A stretch of DNA of 64,000 nt from positions 32,238,299 through 32,302,298 of the forward strand of contig CM055110.1 in the NCBI GenBank assembly GCA_029204225.1, written 5' to 3'. Source of the stretch: Diphasiastrum complanatum (Eukaryota; Streptophyta; Lycopodiopsida; Lycopodiales; Lycopodiaceae). The position numbers were made by a program, and so were the translations under genes. Below, piece by piece: positions 11,495 to 23,826 of this stretch. Numbering within the stretch: the first letter of the stretch is position 1; every line of letters begins with the position of its first letter. The notes under the pieces are model-generated. The model saw only the letters and a program-made list of their open reading frames with translations. It was not told where the DNA came from and did no database searches.

Positions 11495-12450
11495 ATGGAT
11501 CGTCCTTATGATCCGAATCCCAGAGAGGACTATCCACCAGAGATGGTCTCCCCATCTACCGAACAGGCTCGATTTAATAGATATTATAGGATGAAATCCC
11601 AAGTCCAAGAGCCATCCACCAACCCATTTGACAGATGGGAACCCATGCTTTTTGAAGCTCCATACGATCGACCACATTTTCATGCTGCAGAATCTTCACA
11701 TGCACAAGCTCACTTAAACAGAGCTTTTGAAAATAATGTTTCGCATACTGAAAAACGTACTCCAAATCTCGATTTACCTAAGTACGACGGAAACACTGAT
11801 CCTCAAAGATTTCTTCAAGTCTTTGAGAATGCATGTGATGTCTATGGCGAGACATCACCAGACGCTATGGTACATCTCTTCTCGATGACCATGATCGATC
11901 GAGCACAAGAATGGTTTTTTAACCTTGATTGTGAAGATAAACGAGATTGGTCACTCTTGAAGGAGGCATTTATCAAATGCTTCAAGCCATTTCGCTTGAT
12001 CGAAAGTCCTTTTGTCAAGCGTAACATCAAAATGACAAAAGATGAGAAGTACGTGACTACATTGAATGATTTAAAAGACTAAAAAGTGTAGTACAAGAGC
12101 AACCCACTGAGTCTATTCTCATAATTTGGTTCCTCGTTGGACTCCCACGATGGATACGACGTGAACTTCGCTCCAATGATGAATATACATCATTGAAACA
12201 AGCCATGTCTGATGCCATTCGGGAATAACATGAGGGATCAGATGTCGATGAGCCACGTGAACGGAGAGCACATCATGCTATCCAAGAAGCTTGACCAAAT
12301 GAGGAAACACAAGAACAGTTGTGGAAAACACAGATGGAGTTGCTTAACCAGCAACACCAACAACAGATGGAGAAACTCACAAAAGAGTTTCAAAACACTC
12401 TTAAGTCTATCCAGCAATTGATGCCAGGTCAGTTACCCATCGGCCAATGA
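11495..12450 (+). pseudogene. Ty3/gypsy gag remnant
   Basis: A retrotransposon gag protein of the Ty3/gypsy capsid type (Retrotrans_gag family), which would form the virus-like particle. ATG at 11495. After a Pro-rich start the frame gives KYDGNTDPQRFLQVFENAC, then MTMIDRAQEWFFNL and WSLLKEAFIKCFKPF, the typical capsid core. The first frame stops at 12080-12082. Capsid homology continues in another frame (WFLVGLPRWIRRELRS, then SLKQAMSDAIRE) after a frameshift near 12075. Two stops follow, then a Gln-rich tail (NQQHQQQMEKLTKEF) ending near 12450. No zinc knuckle, protease or pol follows, since an LTR of another family begins at about 12477. Upstream is the 24-bp minisatellite, which could be part of this element's leader. 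Confidence 0.8.
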
Positions 12451-12476
12451 TAAATTTTACAGTTTTTAGGACAATA

Positions 12477-13308
12477 ATGATTGTACTTTACAATCATAGA
12501 GAGTTATTGGTTGCTTAATCAATGGATCTATCAAGTTCTACACATTAGATCTTCATCTAGATTCACTACACTTGGATTTAAGCAAGAGCAATGGATCAAC
12601 ACATCATTAATTAGTGAGAGCGGCCTCACACGTGTGGAGTACAGTCCACAGTACAGTTTGCACCTGAAACAACAAGTACAATCATCCTAGATAGCAATCA
12701 TTGATAGAAATCACAAGACAAATGACTAGAACCTCACAAAAGTGTAGAATGCAAAAGTCTCATCAATCTTCTTAGCAAAATGATGATCCTTTTATGGATC
12801 AAGTACATCCACGAGTCTGGTATAGTCCAGCAGGTCTTCACACGTGTGAAGAGTGCCACATCACTCAGATCTATCCATTTGATTCATCCTTGATCCTTAT
12901 CCAATAGTTGACCTTCTAGAAGATGGCTAAAATCCAAAAAGCTAGTCTCCTAGAATATAGGAATATTTCCTACAAAATAGGATCTAAGGAAAATGCTCAA
13001 CTCTTATCTTCTAGTACTCTATACACACGTGTGAACATCCACTTGCCATGTGGGAGCATTTACTCATGCACATGCAAGGAAAAGCTAATTTCTAGGTGAC
13101 TAGTCAACTTGACTAAAAACTAGTCATATCATGTTCACACTAACTAGATTGATACAAAATCAATTTAGATATATACAAGCATGAAAAGTACATCCTTTCA
13201 CACATGGGAACAGGCTCCACACGTGTGAAATTAGATCATCACATTATTCTAATGTTTGATCAATATTTACACTATCCAATGTCAAGTGAGAAGTGACAAT
13301 TTTCAACA
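12477..13308 (-). repeat. 3' LTR of copia element D (about 832 bp)
   Basis: On the plus strand it runs from TGATTGTACTTTAC to TTTTCAACA. It is followed by CTCCTC, the reverse complement of a polypurine tract, and then by the RNase H end of element D. It contains four copies of the palindrome CACACGTGTG (12627, 12841, 13024, 13218). It resembles the solo LTR at 43325-44148 in length and internal phrases. The left limit is approximate. Confidence 0.6.
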
Positions 13309-13318
13309 CTCCTCACTT

Positions 13319-14880
13319 CTAACTTGGCAAATCTATTGTACATCTATCTACAATTCCAAGAGCATATCTTAACTTAAAAAATGGATCTTTGGACAATGGA
13401 TTGGTTAAGATATCAGCTATGCATTCGGATGATGGTACATGATGTAGTTGCACCTCCTTGGATTGTACCTTCTCCCTCACAAAGTGGTGAGCTATCTCAA
13501 TATGCTTTGTTCTAGCATGGAAGATAGGACTTGAGGCAATTTGTTGAGAAGCTTGATTGTCACAAAATATGTAAGGGATCTCCTCGGCCTCTAGCACATG
13601 TAGTTCTATCAAGAGTCTTCTTAGCCATGGGAGATCTTTGGTTGTTGAAGTCAATGCCTTGTACTCGGCTTCACAAGAAAATAGTGAGATTGTATCTTGC
13701 TTTTTGGAAAGCCAAGATATTACTCCTCCACAAAGAAATGTTTCAAATGCACTAATGGACTCCCTATCCATCTTGTCACCTGCAAAATCTGAATCCGAGT
13801 AGGCTCTCAAGTGCAAGTTAGATCCTTCATAAAGTATGCCAAAAAATCTAGTACTAGAAACATATCTAAGTACTCTCTTGGCACTTTTCCAATGATGAAC
13901 TAAAGGAGCTTGCATACTTTGACTCAACTTGCTTACACAAGAACTTAAGTCAGGTCTAGTGATGGTCAAATAGATTAGAGAGCCTATAAGCTTCCTAAAG
14001 AGGGTGATGTCCTCAAAGGATGCTTCATCACCTTCATTAGTTGCTTTCACAACATGCTCCATAGGGGTGTCAATCCCCTTACAATCTTTCATACCCCAAA
14101 TCTTTCAAGAATGGAAGTAGCATACTTAGATTGACTTATGAAAGTACAATTGCTACTTCTAGACACATCTATCCCAAGTATAAACTTTAGGAAGCCTAGA
14201 TCTACCATCTTGAACTCACTTTTACTTTGCCTATGCCATCATCATCATTTCTTGTCATAATGATGTCATCAACATAAAGCACCAAAATGATAATCTTTCC
14301 TTCATTACATTTGAAATATAAAGAAGGTTCATAAGCACTTAGTACAAAGCCAAGGGAATAGAGAAAATCATGCAACCTAGAGTACCAAGCTCTAGGTGCT
14401 TGCTTCAAGCCATATAGGCTCTTCCTTAAGTAGCACACCTTTTGCTCCTCACCAACCTTGATGAAGCCCTCGGGTTGCATCATGTAGATTTCATCTTCTA
14501 AGAAGCCATTCAAGAAGGCATTTGTCATATCCATTTGGTAGAGATCCCACTTGAACAAAGTAGCAATGCAAATGATTAATCTAATAGCTACAAGCTTAGC
14601 TACAGGTGCAAATGTTTCTTCATAATCCAATCCTTTTATTTGAAAAAATCCCTTAGCAACAAGCCTAGCTTTGTACTTACTAATAGATCCATTTTGATTG
14701 TACTTTATTCTATAAATCCACTTACATGCAAGTGGTTTCTTCCCTCTTGGAAGATTTACAAGATTCCAAGTATGATTTTCTTCTAATGCATCATACTCTA
14801 CTTGCATTGCATCTCTCCAAACTTTAGATTTATATAATTCTTCAAAAGATGATGGTTCTTCAAGCAATGTAGCTAAGAAG
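13319..14880 (-). pseudogene. Ty1/copia reverse transcriptase and RNase H (element D), frameshifted
   Basis: Minus-strand pol. RT copies element RNA to DNA; RNase H removes the RNA. The RT N-terminus reads WRDAMQVEYDALEENHTW and CKWIYRIKYNQNGSI. Motif A is DMTNAFLNG and motif C LYVDDII. After YVDD the frame is broken: one shift near 14205 ends the upstream frame, a TGA lies near 14093, and the frame from 14092 resumes with MKDCKGIDTPMEHVVK. RNase H is well kept: AYSDSDFAGDK, SCEAEYKAL, FCDNQASQQIA and KHIEIAHHFVREK hold the usual acidic and His positions. The end at 13319 lies next to the polypurine tract and LTR. Confidence 0.9.
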
Positions 14881-16155
14881 GAGTAAGAGGTAGAAGGTGT
14901 AGAGTCTTCCTTTTGCTTTCCCTTGTCCACATAGGTGAGCCTTGAGGGCTCGGCCTTGCTCCTTGATGATCTTCTCGGCCCCTTTTGACTCGGATCCATG
15001 TCTCCATCCTCGGGTTTGTCATGATCCTCCTCGGGTTTGTCAAGATCCTCCTCGGATTTGTCAAGATCTTCAATGCACAATGGAATTGTGACTCATCAAA
15101 AAGTACCTTCTTTGCTTACCTTTACTTTCTTGTATATAGGATCATATATCCTATATCCTTGGCTTATTTCTCCATAGCCAACAAAGATCGCCTTGAAGGA
15201 GGTAGCATCTTCTTTCCTTCTAGTCTCCAAAGGGATGTGAACATAACAAATACATCCAAAGATCTTAAAATCTTTTACATTGGGTTTCTTATCAAACAAG
15301 TCTTGATAAGGTGGGATCCCATCTATAGCACTACTAGTTACACAAATAATTAGCACATGTTATAGCTTCTCCCCAAAATGAGATGGGAAGTGATGCATCA
15401 GGTCTTAAAGACTTTGCACACTCACATAGACTCCTATTTTTCTTCTCGGCCACCCGATTTTGTTGGGGGGTGTAGGAACAAGTGTATTGTAACTTAATGC
15501 CATTGATCTCACAAAAGTCTTTCATTTTATTGAAGGTATACTCTCCTCCATTATATCATCTTAGTGCTTTGATAGAAGTACTAAGTTGTTTCTCTACTAG
15601 AGACTTGAACTTAATGTAAGCTTCATAAACAAGACTTTTCTTTGATAGTAACTCAATCCATGTGAATCTAGTACAATCATCTATAAAAGCTACATACATC
15701 AAGGCACCTCCATTACTTGCATGTGAAAAACTATGTACATCAGAATGTATGAGATCCAAGGGAGAGAGAGATCTTGATGAAGATTTCTTGTAAGAAGATT
15801 TGTGTGACTTTGCAAGGCCACATGCCTCACACATTTTTCCACACTTCTTGAAAGTTCTTGGTAGGCCGAGAGCTAGTTCCTTGCTTGCCATTGACTCTAT
15901 AGATTGAAGATTAGGATGGCCTAATCTCTTATGCCAAAGCTCCACTTGAGTTAGCTCCTCCCTAGCCAAGTTCACACTTTCACTTGCAACATTAGCATCC
16001 AATTACTTGAAAAGTCTATCTTGCTTAATGCCACTAGCTATGCACTTATCATTTTTTAAGATGGAACAAACTCCATTCTTGAAATGTACATCTAGTCCAT
16101 TGTCCATTAATTGTCCTACATTAAGCAAGTTTCTTGAAATGGTAGGAACATCCAA
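14881..16155 (-). pseudogene. Ty1/copia GAG-pre-integrase and integrase (element D), inactivated
   Basis: Continues element D upstream on the minus strand. From about 16155 downward it reads VPTISRNLLNVGQLM, then LWHKRLGHPN (GAG-pre-integrase), CEACGLAKSH, and the integrase core with first Asp in LIHSDVHS. At the second Asp the sequence is LR-stop-YNGGEY: a TGA and Asp-to-Tyr remove the catalytic residue (near 15556). The third acidic residue survives (RVAEKKN). The C-terminal part (VKDFKIFGCICYVHIP, FVGYGEISQGYRIY) and an acidic linker rich in DKPEED repeats lead into RT. gag and protease are missing: at about 16155 the sequence changes to the leader of element E. Confidence 0.85.
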
Positions 16156-16722
16156 AAAAATTATCTATTCATCAAGGATTTGGAGGAGATATCAATGCTA
16201 GAGCATGCTACATTGACTGCTACTCAAAAATCGAGGTTTTTGCATATGTAGATTGGATCTTTTGTAGGTAAAAACTCAATTTAGTTCAATGAACTTGAGG
16301 AATTCCAATTTCACACTATACTTACTAGAAATAGCTGATTTTGATGCATTAGGAAGGTCTCACTTGAGGCTACAAGATTCTATATCAAGTTTTTAGCAAT
16401 TGCATGTAGGATTTGAAATATTCAATTTTTTTGTGATTTTGTCAAAACCCTAATTTTTATTGGATCTCTATTTTGTGAGGTTACTGAACTTCATTAGAAT
16501 GTGTGTAGATCTTTGAAAGTGGCAAGAGTCATTAGATTGAGGATAGATCATAAGTTGATCAAGATTTCTACATTCTATGTGTTGATTTGCTAGATATAAG
16601 TGCTAGAAGAGAATTGAGAGGTTCCATATCTTGTGATTTCTTTTTGGAAACATTTGTTGTATTTCAAAAGAGTGCTTTGTGCATTGGAACAGGTTGAAAG
16701 AGAATGATCAGATCATTGCAAC
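16156..16722 (+). other. Probable leader of copia element E
   Basis: AT-rich DNA with no open frame directly upstream of the gag start at 16723. No LTR end or primer site was seen, so the 5' LTR of element E is probably lost. Confidence 0.4.
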
Positions 16723-17805
16723 ATGGCTACATCAAGTGGAGTCATGCTGGAAGCCAATGATAGGCTTCCCTCAAGCGACTATTCATTGTGGAAAGTGAGG
16801 ATGGAATCACTTCTTGAGATGAATACTACACATGATAAAGGTGAATGTTACCAATGAACTTCTCAAGGAAGTTGGTAAGAGTACTTCATCAAAGGATGCT
16901 TGGGATTCATTAAATAAGCTTTATGAATCCAAGTCTACATCTAGAGTGTTTACTCTAAGAAGACAAATCTTTCAAAGTTTGCAAAAGAATGAAGAGAGTC
17001 CAAATATTTCTCTTTTCAGAGTGAAGGCTTTGAATGATGAGTTATCTTGCATTGACAAAAGCTTTAAGGAAGGAGAACTTGTTCAAGTTATTCTTAATGG
17101 TTTGTTGGATGCTCATGCTAACATTGTACAAAGTCTTGCCATTCAAAAAACTTTGCCAATATTGATTGATCTTCAAGAGATCTTGATCAATGAAGAATAT
17201 AGGTTTCAAGCAAGAGGTGGATATACATCAACATCTCAAGTTGGAGAGGAGGCTATGTTCATTAAGGGCAAATTCAAGGGCAAAAGCAAAAGTAAGTGGT
17301 CTCAGGGCAAGATCAAGGGGAGGCTTCTTCAAATGTCAAAAAGAAAGATAGGTCTAAGCATCAAAGGACACTTTACAAGTGAGTGCTACAAGAAGAAGAG
17401 ATATCAAGGAGACAAGCAAGGTAATCTTACTCATGATGAAGATGGTTTGGATGTTCAAAATTCAAATGATGATGCTTTTGTGATGTCTTCATGTATGCTT
17501 GCTAATGATGGAGATCTAGATCCATGGTGGATTGATAGTGGTGCAAGCTCACACATGACTTTTCACAAAGAGTACTTCACTTCTTTGTTGGCATATGGAG
17601 ATGACAAGAAGGTGATCTACACGGCCAATGATGGTGAGTGTGCAATAAAAGGGATTGGCACAATTCCTATTTCTCTCTCTACAAATATATCATCTGAAGG
17701 ATATTTTGTTCATACCCTCCATTACCAAGAATCTACTTAGTGTGAGTCAATTGCTAAGTAAAGGTTTCAAGTTGAGTTTGAGAAAAGCAAAGTTTGTACC
17801 TTCAA
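16723..17805 (+). pseudogene. Ty1/copia gag and protease (element E), frameshifted
   Basis: Gag of the UBN2/DUF4219 type followed by the aspartic protease. The gag start is likely ATG 16723, by alignment with element L (MGSAG..) at 60420. It reads LPSSDYSLWKVRMESLL, then a frameshift near 16830. The main frame from 16832 continues NVTNELLKEVGK, SRVFTLRRQIFQSL, ELVQVILNGLLDAHANIVQS and LQEILINEEYRFQ. The zinc knuckle is damaged: only GHFTSECYKKK remains and the first two Cys are lost. Protease shows WWIDSGASSHMTFHKEYF (about 17525). A second frameshift near 17725 shifts IPSITKNLLSVSQLL out of phase. The element then meets minus-strand copia DNA at about 17810. It belongs to the same subfamily as the gag at 61440-61680. 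Confidence 0.85.
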
Positions 17806-17819
17806 CTTGCTAACCCTTC

Positions 17820-18930
17820 TCATCATATGTAAGCTTGGAATGGCTTTTGCCTTTGCCATGAGGATATTTTTAGAACTTGACTTGGAGAAGCATCTCCACC
17901 ATCACCATCCAAAGAACCATTTCATCACCATAAAAAATGTTATATCCATCAACATCAATAACATCAAGCTTATCCATGTTCTCCTTTTCAAAGACAACCT
18001 GTGCACTTCTTTTGAGGTTAGGAATGTAAATCCTATAAGATTTTCTTACTTCACTATAGCCAAAAAACAACCTCCTTCAAGAATCCAAAAGATGAGTTGA
18101 CATAACAAGTACTACCAAAGACCTTCAAATGCTCCAAACTTGGCTACTTACCAAAAATAACCTCAAATGGACTCTTACCGAACTTCATATACGTAGCCAC
18201 TCTGAGTGTCCAATACATTGAGTATGATAAGCGCAAAAGCTTTATTATCCTACAATTTCAATTTTGAGTCGACTGTGTCATATTCAATCTTCAATTCGGT
18301 ACCTATGACAACATCCCACAACTCGTTTGAGATTAGCAAGGTCTTCATCTTAACATGTAAATTTTTTCTTCAATGACTCCATTTAAGAATGTTGCTTGGA
18401 CATCTATTTGATGGATTTCCAGATTTGCTATTTCCTGCAATCAATACTACCATTTGCTTTGTATTTGATTTTAAAATTCATGTACATTCAATTATATTTA
18501 TGTCTGTTGGCAACTCTATAATAATCCAAGTATGTTTTTTTAAGAGAGATAGGTATTTTCTCTATCCATTGTTTTTTTTAAGATCTGCATCAAAATGCTC
18601 TAGAGACTCCTTGATAGAAGTCGACATTTTTTTTTAATAAAATAACATGCATATTTGAAAATGAATGTGGCTGGTGGAGTTTTTCTTCCAGTTGATCTTC
18701 TTGGAATAACAAGTTTGGGTCGTGGTTGCTATTGTTGATTAAGTACTTCTTGCTCAAATTCACTATCAAATGTGAATTCTTGAACAATTAGGATTAGAGG
18801 CGCTTGAGTTTTAGTGTTACTAGAAGTAGGAGCATTAATAGACTCAATTGAAATCTTGTCCTTATTCTTTAAATTCATAAATTGATTTTCAAGAGATATA
18901 ACATTTTTTATTTTCAAGACATATGACAAA
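17820..18930 (-). pseudogene. Ty1/copia integrase end and RT start pieces (element I), rearranged
   Basis: Minus-strand copia relics in several frames and not in natural order. From 18929 downward there is a linker (FDSEFEQEVLNQQ, then PRPKLVIPRRSTGRKTPPAT). Next come the RT N-terminus with SLEHFDADLKKNNG and TWIIIELPTDINIIECT (about 18630-18430) and RT motif A in HQIDVQATFLNGVIEEKIYM (about 18420-18365). A gag-like piece MKTLLISNELWDVV follows (about 18350). The C-terminal integrase zone is at 18180-17870 (KSPFEVIFGK, PSLEHLKVFGSTCYVN, FFGYSEVRKSYRIYIP). Several stops and shifts are present. Integrase downstream of RT motif A shows internal shuffling. Confidence 0.7.
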
Positions 18931-21900
18931 TAATAGTTTACTAGCTATAGGGTCATAAAGCTTACAAGCTTTATTTTATGCCAACAGAAATAGACTTGGT
19001 CGCCTACAAGCATCAAGCTTCTTCCCATGCTCTTTAGGAGTTTGCCATTTATATTCAAGTATTTTTTTACTGATAATGCCTATGAAAGATTGGGCATTGA
19101 GATAAGTCCTCAAATTTCAGAATTAAGTTCTAAATCTCATTTGAATGTAATTGAATATCTCTCTTTTTTTGTCTTAGAGCTTTATTCAATGTCTTGATAT
19201 TACATTGCAGAAAATCTTTATCAAAATGACTCATTAAACTACGGATGTTGTACGTTGTACAATGCAAATCTATTCTTTGAGTGGTTTAATTTTTAGGAGG
19301 ATGTTGATCTTGCAAAGGTAAGTTGTAATCCAATTTTGATATAGTTTCTACAATACTAGTTATCCTTTTATTTAGTATCAATAATTGATGTTCTGATATT
19401 GATTGGCTTGCAAATTTTGCCTAGTGACTATGCAAGCTACCATGTGTACAAATTTAGACAGGAGTTAATCTTTAGCATCCTTGGTAGTACCATATGTTGT
19501 ACTCCCATAGGGGCACGACACTAATGATGTACATATAGAGAGCTATAGAGAGCAAAGAACGGAGATTTGATAATGTCCCAAATGCATAAATTGCACTATA
19601 TAGATTCATAAAGAAAGACATGAAATTTGTACAATTGTACTAAAGCCCAACTTGTGGCTTTCTTTTATTGATTAAATTCATGAATTTATACATGTTCTTC
19701 TGCAATGTCAATTGTCGATGGAAGATCTTTGCAAGTTATGATTAGCTCTTGTCTTTTTCTTACATGTACGAAAATCAATATGTTAATTTATAGATTCATT
19801 GCATATAATTTTATCTGCAATGAATCTATAAATTAACACATTGATTTTCTTACATGTAAGGGATTGCAATATCACAGTTTATCTCCAGAATAGGAGCCCT
19901 ACCATTGCAATACCAAAGTTAAAACTAGAATAAGCATTCACCAACAGGAAGCCAAAATGAGTCACTTGAGGATTTTTGGACAAAAGCCTTCGCTCACATT
20001 CCAAAGGAGAAAAGAGGTAAACCTGATGTAAAAGTATTAAAGTGCAACTTCCTAGGTGATCACCAACACTACATAATGACAAGCCTATGTTTAGTATTGA
20101 GACTTGCCCTGTTGGAATTACAATATGTTTTAAATCTTGTGAAGTGGTTAGGCCTAAATTTTTTGATTTGCCAACTTAATTTATCGTCCTACTGACTAGA
20201 CATTCATACTCATTTGTTGGGAAACTAGACTACACTATGTTTGATTTATTCATTGACCCAAATGCGAGCTAAAACATTGGACTTAACTCATTTTCTCTCT
20301 CTAAAAATTTTCTGAAACTTGCATGTCTAATTGAAATCTCCACGTAATATAATCTTGTATTTTTTGGGAGGACAAGTCTAATTGAGAAAGCTGAAATTTT
20401 TGTGCCATGTCATTTATTTACCTACATCTGGAACTAGTTCGAAGTTACATGTTGAAAACATGTCATCGCTTAATCATTATTCTATCTTTATAAAGTTATT
20501 ATATACATCATCACTTTTATCTAATATCAATTTATGTTATTTCCATCTCATCAAGTCTGAGCCCTGTCAAATTTGACTCATCCTCATCATCAATCTATAT
20601 CAAGTGTAATTCAACTATTAAAAAACTCATATCTAGTGACATGTAGCCCATCTGATCACCAAGAATTTTTAATTCACTTTCAAATATCATATCCAATTAA
20701 CAATCTCCAATTTTGCATCCTGAATACTCGTAACTATGATCAAAATATAATGTGGCATCCATTTTGATAATATCCATACAATCATTTACATGTACAACAA
20801 ATGTGATTCACATAATTGAGATTTGAATCTATCAAGATTGAATAATGACTAGACCATCTATAATGCCCTCTGTATTTGTGAAATCTCTTGCAATCACCCA
20901 AAGGTTATATGGAATTACAATATGTGTATTCAAGATACAAAGATGATTATAAATGTAGACATAGGCCAAGTATAGTTGCATCACCAATCACTTCCTTTGA
21001 TGTTAGCTGATTTCTGCACTAGCTCACTAGTCTGATTAAAACCACTTACCAAAATGAAATAAAATCATAATTTAATCAACACATGTTCATATCTAATCCT
21101 AAACTCCATTAACAAGTTGCACTATGGCAAAAATGCATTCAATGAATCACCAAAATGCACATCTATTAAGCATTCAACAAGATTTCCACACATGTAGAAG
21201 AGAGCCAAAGATGAGATGATAGTATTGCTCCAAAATCTTTCACATATGCAAATGGAAAATGGTCCTCCTTTCTTCAAGTCCTACCTACTATTTATAGTTA
21301 AAATTTATGACTCTCTCTCTCTCATCTCTCTAGAATCATTTTTACTAACTTAGCCATCGCCGAGACTAGCTATATTGGCCAATACATAGCTCTAAAAATG
21401 ATTTAAGTCATGTGATCTGATTTCATACATGTTAAAGAAATCACGTGAACTTTACTTACAAGGTTGGCCTCAAATAAGCAAAATAATTGAGTACTAATTC
21501 ACAATTTTCACATATCACTCCATCCAAGAATTTAATGTTTATGCTTCTTCCACATAGACATATCCATTACTAATATAGTATATAGATTAACCTTAGTGGG
21601 AGCATTGGTAGTTATACCTAACTATTTAGATCATCCAACTTTATTTTTACATAATTGATTCACCTCAATACATAAGATCTGGGAGTCGTATCCAATATGT
21701 TATAGATGTAACTTGCACTTAATGCCATGTGCAAGGGATAAAATGTTAGAATATTTATCCACTGAGGGGTTGATCTCACTGGAAGAAGATCTGTGAAGTT
21801 TTTTAGCACGTGTGAACTTCACCACACACCCTACAAGATCTTACTAAGGTGTTGTGATTGCACAAGATTGATCAAAGAACAGTATGCTTGAAAAATCTAA

Positions 21901-22521
21901 GGCAAGAGCACAATGGCATACATCTGATGAAAAAATCTATCTCTTCATTATGAGAAATGAATGTCAGAAATAATTCTAAGTGTTCAGTATGGGAAAAATA
22001 GGCTGCTCTCGGGTAGAGAGAGAAAATCATACATAGGAAACTTGGGTAGAGAGAGAATGAGTCCAAAACACCAAAATCTCAATATTCACAATATGGCAAA
22101 ACATGCCCAGCTTTCCCTACATGAGAGAGACTCAAATTCCTATAGTGGAGTTGCATGGAAAGTCCACTTAACTGAACTAATTCACCTACCAGAGATCCAC
22201 ATGTGTAACTGCATGCATGTATGGTGCATATACTGCATGTCAACTCATAAAATTGCCTAGATATGTGTAGATCACAGAAACTACTTTGCATGTTGCATGC
22301 ACTGATTGCATGTGGCTTGCATGCATACAATAAGACTTTGCATGCTATCAAAACATCTGCATGTCATCATAATTGAAACTATCTAACTCAAATTCGAGCT
22401 ACACTAGAAGGATATGTGCTCAATTCACACTCCTTATATGTACAACATGAAATCTAGTGGAAATTATCATGGACATGACCCCAAACTCGAGATAGGAAGA
22501 TAATATTTTAATAATCTTCAC
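18931..22521. other. No recognisable gene; AT-rich DNA, the last part probably LTR
   Basis: No convincing protein in six frames. Holds a strong hairpin (19759-19860, listed separately). The stretch from about 21744 (TGTTAGAATATTTATCC) to 22522 (ATAATCTTCACA) ends beside the RNase H end of element H, where a 3' LTR is expected. Its left limit is uncertain. Confidence 0.5.
19759..19860. repeat. Long inverted repeat (45-bp arms, 12-bp loop)
   Basis: Left arm 19759-19803 begins CTTACATGTA; right arm 19816-19860 ends TACATGTAAG. The arms pair at 43 of 45 positions. The 12-bp AT-only loop is TATAATTTTATC except for one C. It could be a foldback/MITE remnant or give a hairpin RNA. Confidence 0.9.
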
Positions 22522-22522
22522 A
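21744..22522 (-). repeat. Probable 3' LTR of copia element H
   Basis: The right edge ATAATCTTCACA is followed by CTCCTT, a polypurine-tract complement, then by the end of RNase H in element H. The interior carries LTR-like words seen in the related LTRs (CACGTGTGAA near 21809). The left edge is a guess from a TGTTAG word. Confidence 0.4.
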
Positions 22523-22533
22523 CTCCTTAAAAT

Positions 22534-23826
22534 TTATGTTTCTATCAACATAGATTTCAAAATTAGGCCAAGGTTAGACCTCATCTTCATAAAGACATTC
22601 TTGAGTAGAGGCTTGGTGAGAAGATTTGCAACAGAATCTGAAGATGAAACATGCTCCAATGAGATCTCTCTTCCAATGACTTTTTCTCTTACAAAATGAT
22701 GAGCCACTTCAATATGCTTGCTCCTTGCATGAAAGACTGAATTATTTGCAAGAGCCTGAGCTGAAATGTTATCATTCTTGATAATTGGTAAATCTTCATC
22801 TGCATAACACTTAAGCTCCCAAAGTATCCTTTTGATCCATAAAACCTCCTTTGTTGTGGTTGTAAGAGATTTGTATTCAACTTCACAGGATGATAAGAAA
22901 ATAGTTGCCTGCTTCTTTGATAGCCAAGAAACCAAATTTCCTCCAAGAAATATAGTGTAAGCACTTGTGGATTTCCTATCCAACCTGTCTCCTGCAAAAT
23001 CTGAATTTGAAAAAGCAATCAAAGTCAGATCTTCTCCTTCATAGTATAATCTATAATCCAAGGTGGAAGATATATACCTCAAGACTCTTTTAGCCAACTT
23101 CCAATGATATAATTTTGGATCCTGCATGTGTTAATTTAGCTTATGAACACAAAAGCTTAGATCAGGCCTAGTCACTGTTAACCAAATAAGTGAGCCAATA
23201 AGACTCCTATAAAGAGTGATGTCCTCAAATGATTTTTCATCATCTTTAATAGGAACTTTTATAGTGTGCTCCATAGGTGTATCTATGTCTTTACAATTCT
23301 CCATATGAAATTTCCTGAGCATGGAAAGTGCATATCTACTTTGGCTTATAAATGCATGACCTTTCCAAAAATCTATTTCAAGGCCTAGAATATAGTGAAG
23401 AACTCCTAAGTCCTGCATTTTAAACTCAGTACCAAGTGCATGCTTAGTTTCTTCAACTAACTTCTCACTGTTTCCACAAAGAATGATATCATCTACAGAG
23501 ATGAGAAGAATAATTACAAAGTTATCTACAAACTTATAATACAGAGAAGGGTCATATTCACTTAGACAAAATCCGAGTGATATGACATAAGAGGTGAGCC
23601 TTGCATTCCAAGACCTTGGTGCCTGTTTCAGTCCATACAGGCTTTTGAACAAAAGACAAACTTTTGATTCATCACCTTCCTTCACAAAACCTGGAGGTTG
23701 CTCCATATAAATCTCTTCCTCAAGGTAACCATTGAGAAATGCATTAGAAACATCAAACTGGAACATACTCCATTTGTGAAAACATGCAAGAGAGATGAGT
23801 ATTCAAATTGTTACCATCTTTGTGTT
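22534..23826 (-). pseudogene. Ty1/copia reverse transcriptase and RNase H (element H), two stops
   Basis: One minus-strand frame from about 23826 to 22534 with a TGA at the Arg of KMVTIR (near 23805) and a TAA at 23128-23133 between RT and RNase H. RT motif A is intact (FDVSNAFLNGYLEEE). Motif C reads SVDD where YVDD is normal. In RNase H the first catalytic position reads FSNSDFAGD (Asp to Asn), while CEVEYKSL and NDNISAQALA keep the others. The C-terminus RSNLGLILKSML is complete. At about 23820 it abuts the LTR of element G. Confidence 0.9.
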
